Assembly (NCBI GenBank): GCA_035282865.1
Contig: DATEVB010000021.1
Location: forward strand, 1-15,350
Source of the DNA: UBA4744 sp035282865
Lineage (GTDB): Bacteria > Actinomycetota > Acidimicrobiia > Spongiisociales > UBA4744
Direction: 5' to 3'
Length of the DNA stretch: 15,350 nt
In this document: positions 13,816 through 15,350 of the stretch, piece after piece
Numbering within the stretch: the stretch's first letter is position 1
Layout of the letters: every line of letters begins with the position of its first letter
Program-made: the position numbers and the translations under genes
The notes under the pieces: model-generated
What the model was told of the DNA's origin: nothing
Databases searched by the model: none
What the model saw: the letters and a program-made list of their open reading frames with translations, nothing else

Positions 13816-14676
13816 TCATACCGAAAAGAATCGGCGATAGATCCGTTCGAGATCGTCCAGCGAACTGAAATCTATGATGAGCTTGCCCCGATCGTTGGCG
13901 TACTTTATCTTGACTCTGGTTGACAGCTGGTCGCGAAGCCGCCGCTCCAGTTCCACGATCGCCACCGGACGTGCCGGCGAAAGACTTCTGCCGGTATGGT
14001 GATCCGAGACCGCCTGATTCCTGGCGCGGACCGCATCCTCTACTTGACGTACAGACCAACCCTCTTCCACTGCCCGCTCGGCGATGTGTTCGGCGAATTT
14101 CTTGTCCTCGAGGCCTAGGAGGGCCCTGGCGTGCCCGGCAGACAATTCACCCCGTTCTAGTTTGCCCTGGATAGCGGCCGGGAGTTGAAGCAGACGAAGC
14201 GAGTTGGTAATGGCCGACCGGCTCTTGCCTACCCGGGTGCCGACCTCCTCATGGGTAAGTCCGAAGTCTTCGAGAAGCTCCTGATAGGCGGTGGCTTCCT
14301 CGAGTGGGCTGAGGTCCTCGCGTTGGAGATTCTCCACTAGTGCTTCGGTGAGCAACGATCGATCGTCACTTTCCCTGATGATGGCAGGAATCTCCTTCAG
14401 GCCAACCTTCCTGGCTGCTCTCCACCTTCGCTCACCTGCCACCAACGTGTAGGAGCCCTCTTCCGCGGCACGAACAATGATCGGCTGGAGCACGCCGACT
14501 TCTCTTATGGAGGCGGCCAGAGATGCAAGCGCTTCTTCATCAAACACCGAGCGCGGCTGGTGGGGATTGGCCGAAACCCGGTCGACGGGGATGACCGCAA
14601 ACCCGGTGTGAATCCCCTCACCTCTCGGGATGAGGGCCTCGAGCCCTCGTCCAAGTCCGCTTCTGCGCGTTACCAT
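13816..14676 (-). CDS. parB: Chromosome-partitioning protein ParB
   Basis: ParB binds parS sites near the replication origin, spreads as a CTP-dependent clamp and works with ParA to segregate origins. The 286-residue protein has the start SGLGRGLEALIP, the NPHQPR box (37-42), the CTP-binding GERRWRA (81-87), ENLQREDLSPLEEA (116-129), a helix-turn-helix around LTHEEVGTRVGKSRSAITNSLRL, SAGHARALL (179-187) for parS contact, and a C-terminal dimerisation region (about 238-286). All functional parts appear intact. AGGAGGG precedes the ATG at 14676 and overlaps the parA stop, so parA-parB are translated together. It is convergent with cwlM. Confidence 0.97.
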   Translation of the reverse strand: MVTRRSGLGRGLEALIPRGEGIHTGFAVIPVDRVSANPHQPRSVFDEEALASLAASIREVGVLQPIIVRAAEEGSYTLVAGERRWRAARKVGLKEIPAIIRESDDRSLLTEALVENLQREDLSPLEEATAYQELLEDFGLTHEEVGTRVGKSRSAITNSLRLLQLPAAIQGKLERGELSAGHARALLGLEDKKFAEHIAERAVEEGWSVRQVEDAVRARNQAVSDHHTGRSLSPARPVAIVELERRLRDQLSTRVKIKYANDRGKLIIDFSSLDDLERIYRRFFSV

Positions 14677-14687
14677 CTATTTCCCTC

Positions 14688-15350
14688 CTATTGGCGACCG
14701 TGCCGCCGGCGGAATTCGCGTCCCAGCTCTCGGTAGGCGATAGCACCCCTACTCATCGGGTCGAATGCTTCGATGGGTTCGCCATACGAAGGCGCCTCCG
14801 AAAGACGAACGGATCTCGGGATGACGGTCTTGTAGGCGAGATCACCAAAGAAATTCCTCACTTGTGCAACGACGTCGGAGGAGAGATTGGTTCTGCCATC
14901 AAACATGGTCAACACCACCCCTCCGATCTTGAGGATCGGATTGAGGTTGCCCGACACGAGTTCGATGTTCTTCATCAATTGGCTCAAGCCCTCGAGTGCG
15001 TAGTACTCACATTGAATGGGGATGAGGACCTCACTCGAAGCGGCAAGCGCGTTGATGGTCAGGAGACCAAGCGAGGGTGGACAATCGACCAGCACAAAAT
15101 CGAAATCCTTCTCTATGTGCGAAAAGGCCTGCCTGAGCCGTAACTCACGGGAAAACATCGAAACCAGTTCGATCTCTGATCCGGCCAGGTCGATCGTGGC
15201 AGGGACCACAAACAGATCCCTGACACTGGTTGGTTCGATGACGTCAACAAGGGGAGCCTCCCGAATGATGACATCGTAGATCGACGAGGAAATAGCCGAT
15301 CGATCGATTCCCAGCCCCGAGGTGCTGTTGCCCTGTGGATCCAGATCGAC
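14688..15350 (-). CDS. parA: Chromosome-partitioning ATPase ParA (N-terminus beyond window)
   Basis: ParA is the ATPase that binds DNA non-specifically and moves ParB-parS complexes. The visible 221 residues start in the Walker A' segment VDLDPQGNSTSGLGI and continue through FVLVDCPPSLGLLTINAL (Walker B), SSEVLIPIQCEYYALEGLSQL, and the C-terminal PRSVRLSEAPSYGEPI. The deviant Walker A loop (KGGVGKT) lies past base 15350. An in-frame GTG at 15209 is internal, since conserved sequence continues before it. The TAG stop overlaps the parB ribosome site, with parB starting 11 bases later. parAB of this type usually lies within some tens of kilobases of oriC, often beside rsmG and mnmG, which may follow to the right. 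Confidence 0.97.
   Translation of the reverse strand, partial: VDLDPQGNSTSGLGIDRSAISSSIYDVIIREAPLVDVIEPTSVRDLFVVPATIDLAGSEIELVSMFSRELRLRQAFSHIEKDFDFVLVDCPPSLGLLTINALAASSEVLIPIQCEYYALEGLSQLMKNIELVSGNLNPILKIGGVVLTMFDGRTNLSSDVVAQVRNFFGDLAYKTVIPRSVRLSEAPSYGEPIEAFDPMSRGAIAYRELGREFRRRHGRQ

Noticed and set aside
15209..15211. GTG at 15209 as the parA start
   Set aside because: Conserved ParA sequence, including LDPQGN, continues in frame upstream to the window edge, so this codon is an internal valine.
1..15350. CRISPR array, tRNA/rRNA genes, IS elements, integrase or restriction/defence genes
   Set aside because: Scanning both strands found no repeat-spacer pattern, no transposase or integrase motifs and no obvious tRNA cloverleaf sequence; the window is almost fully occupied by housekeeping or regulatory genes.

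Overview
The window is a G+C-rich, densely coding bacterial chromosome segment of about 15 kb with 15 protein genes, no tRNA, rRNA, IS element or CRISPR array that I can see, and no gene-free stretch longer than about 125 bases. The best clue to its origin is gene order. The series CCA-adding enzyme (- strand), MviN-like pseudokinase, ECF sigma factor, anti-sigma factor, thioredoxin reductase, thioredoxin, CwlM (all +), then parB and parA (-) matches the origin-proximal block of Actinomycetota (in Mycobacterium tuberculosis: pcnA, mviN, sigM, rsmA, trxB2, trxC, cwlM, parB, parA). Differences from the mycobacterial block, plus a pilT gene, suggest a deep-branching or uncultured actinobacterium, perhaps Acidimicrobiia; this placement is inference.

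Left part (1-6626), all on the - strand: parB and parA lie at the far right end, while here the order reading leftward is a histone-deacetylase-like hydrolase, a lone pilT ATPase, the CCA tRNA nucleotidyltransferase overlapping a secreted M1 metallopeptidase lipoprotein, and an arginine pair argC-argB (argB runs off the left edge). argC has its own promoter with a perfect inverted repeat over the -10, and argJ is not between argC and argB.

Middle (6627-8334), + strand: a GNAT acetyltransferase divergent from the deacetylase-like gene, and a DegV-family fatty-acid-binding protein.

Right part (8385-13765), + strand: a tightly packed envelope and redox block. A pseudokinase/TM/extracellular protein corresponds to only the C-terminal half of mycobacterial MviN, without the MurJ flippase core. 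It overlaps an ECF sigma gene (ATGA), which overlaps an anti-sigma gene. A small two-helix membrane protein, trxB, trxA and an amidase-like CwlM homologue with no zinc ligands follow. A 30-base near-perfect palindrome with a parS-like core separates cwlM from the convergent parAB operon (parA runs off the right edge).

The most interesting biology is the envelope-control block: an MviN sensor half uncoupled from its flippase, a degenerate CwlM, and an anti-sigma factor lacking its usual zinc-binding histidine. I did not see a wholly new defence or mobile system.
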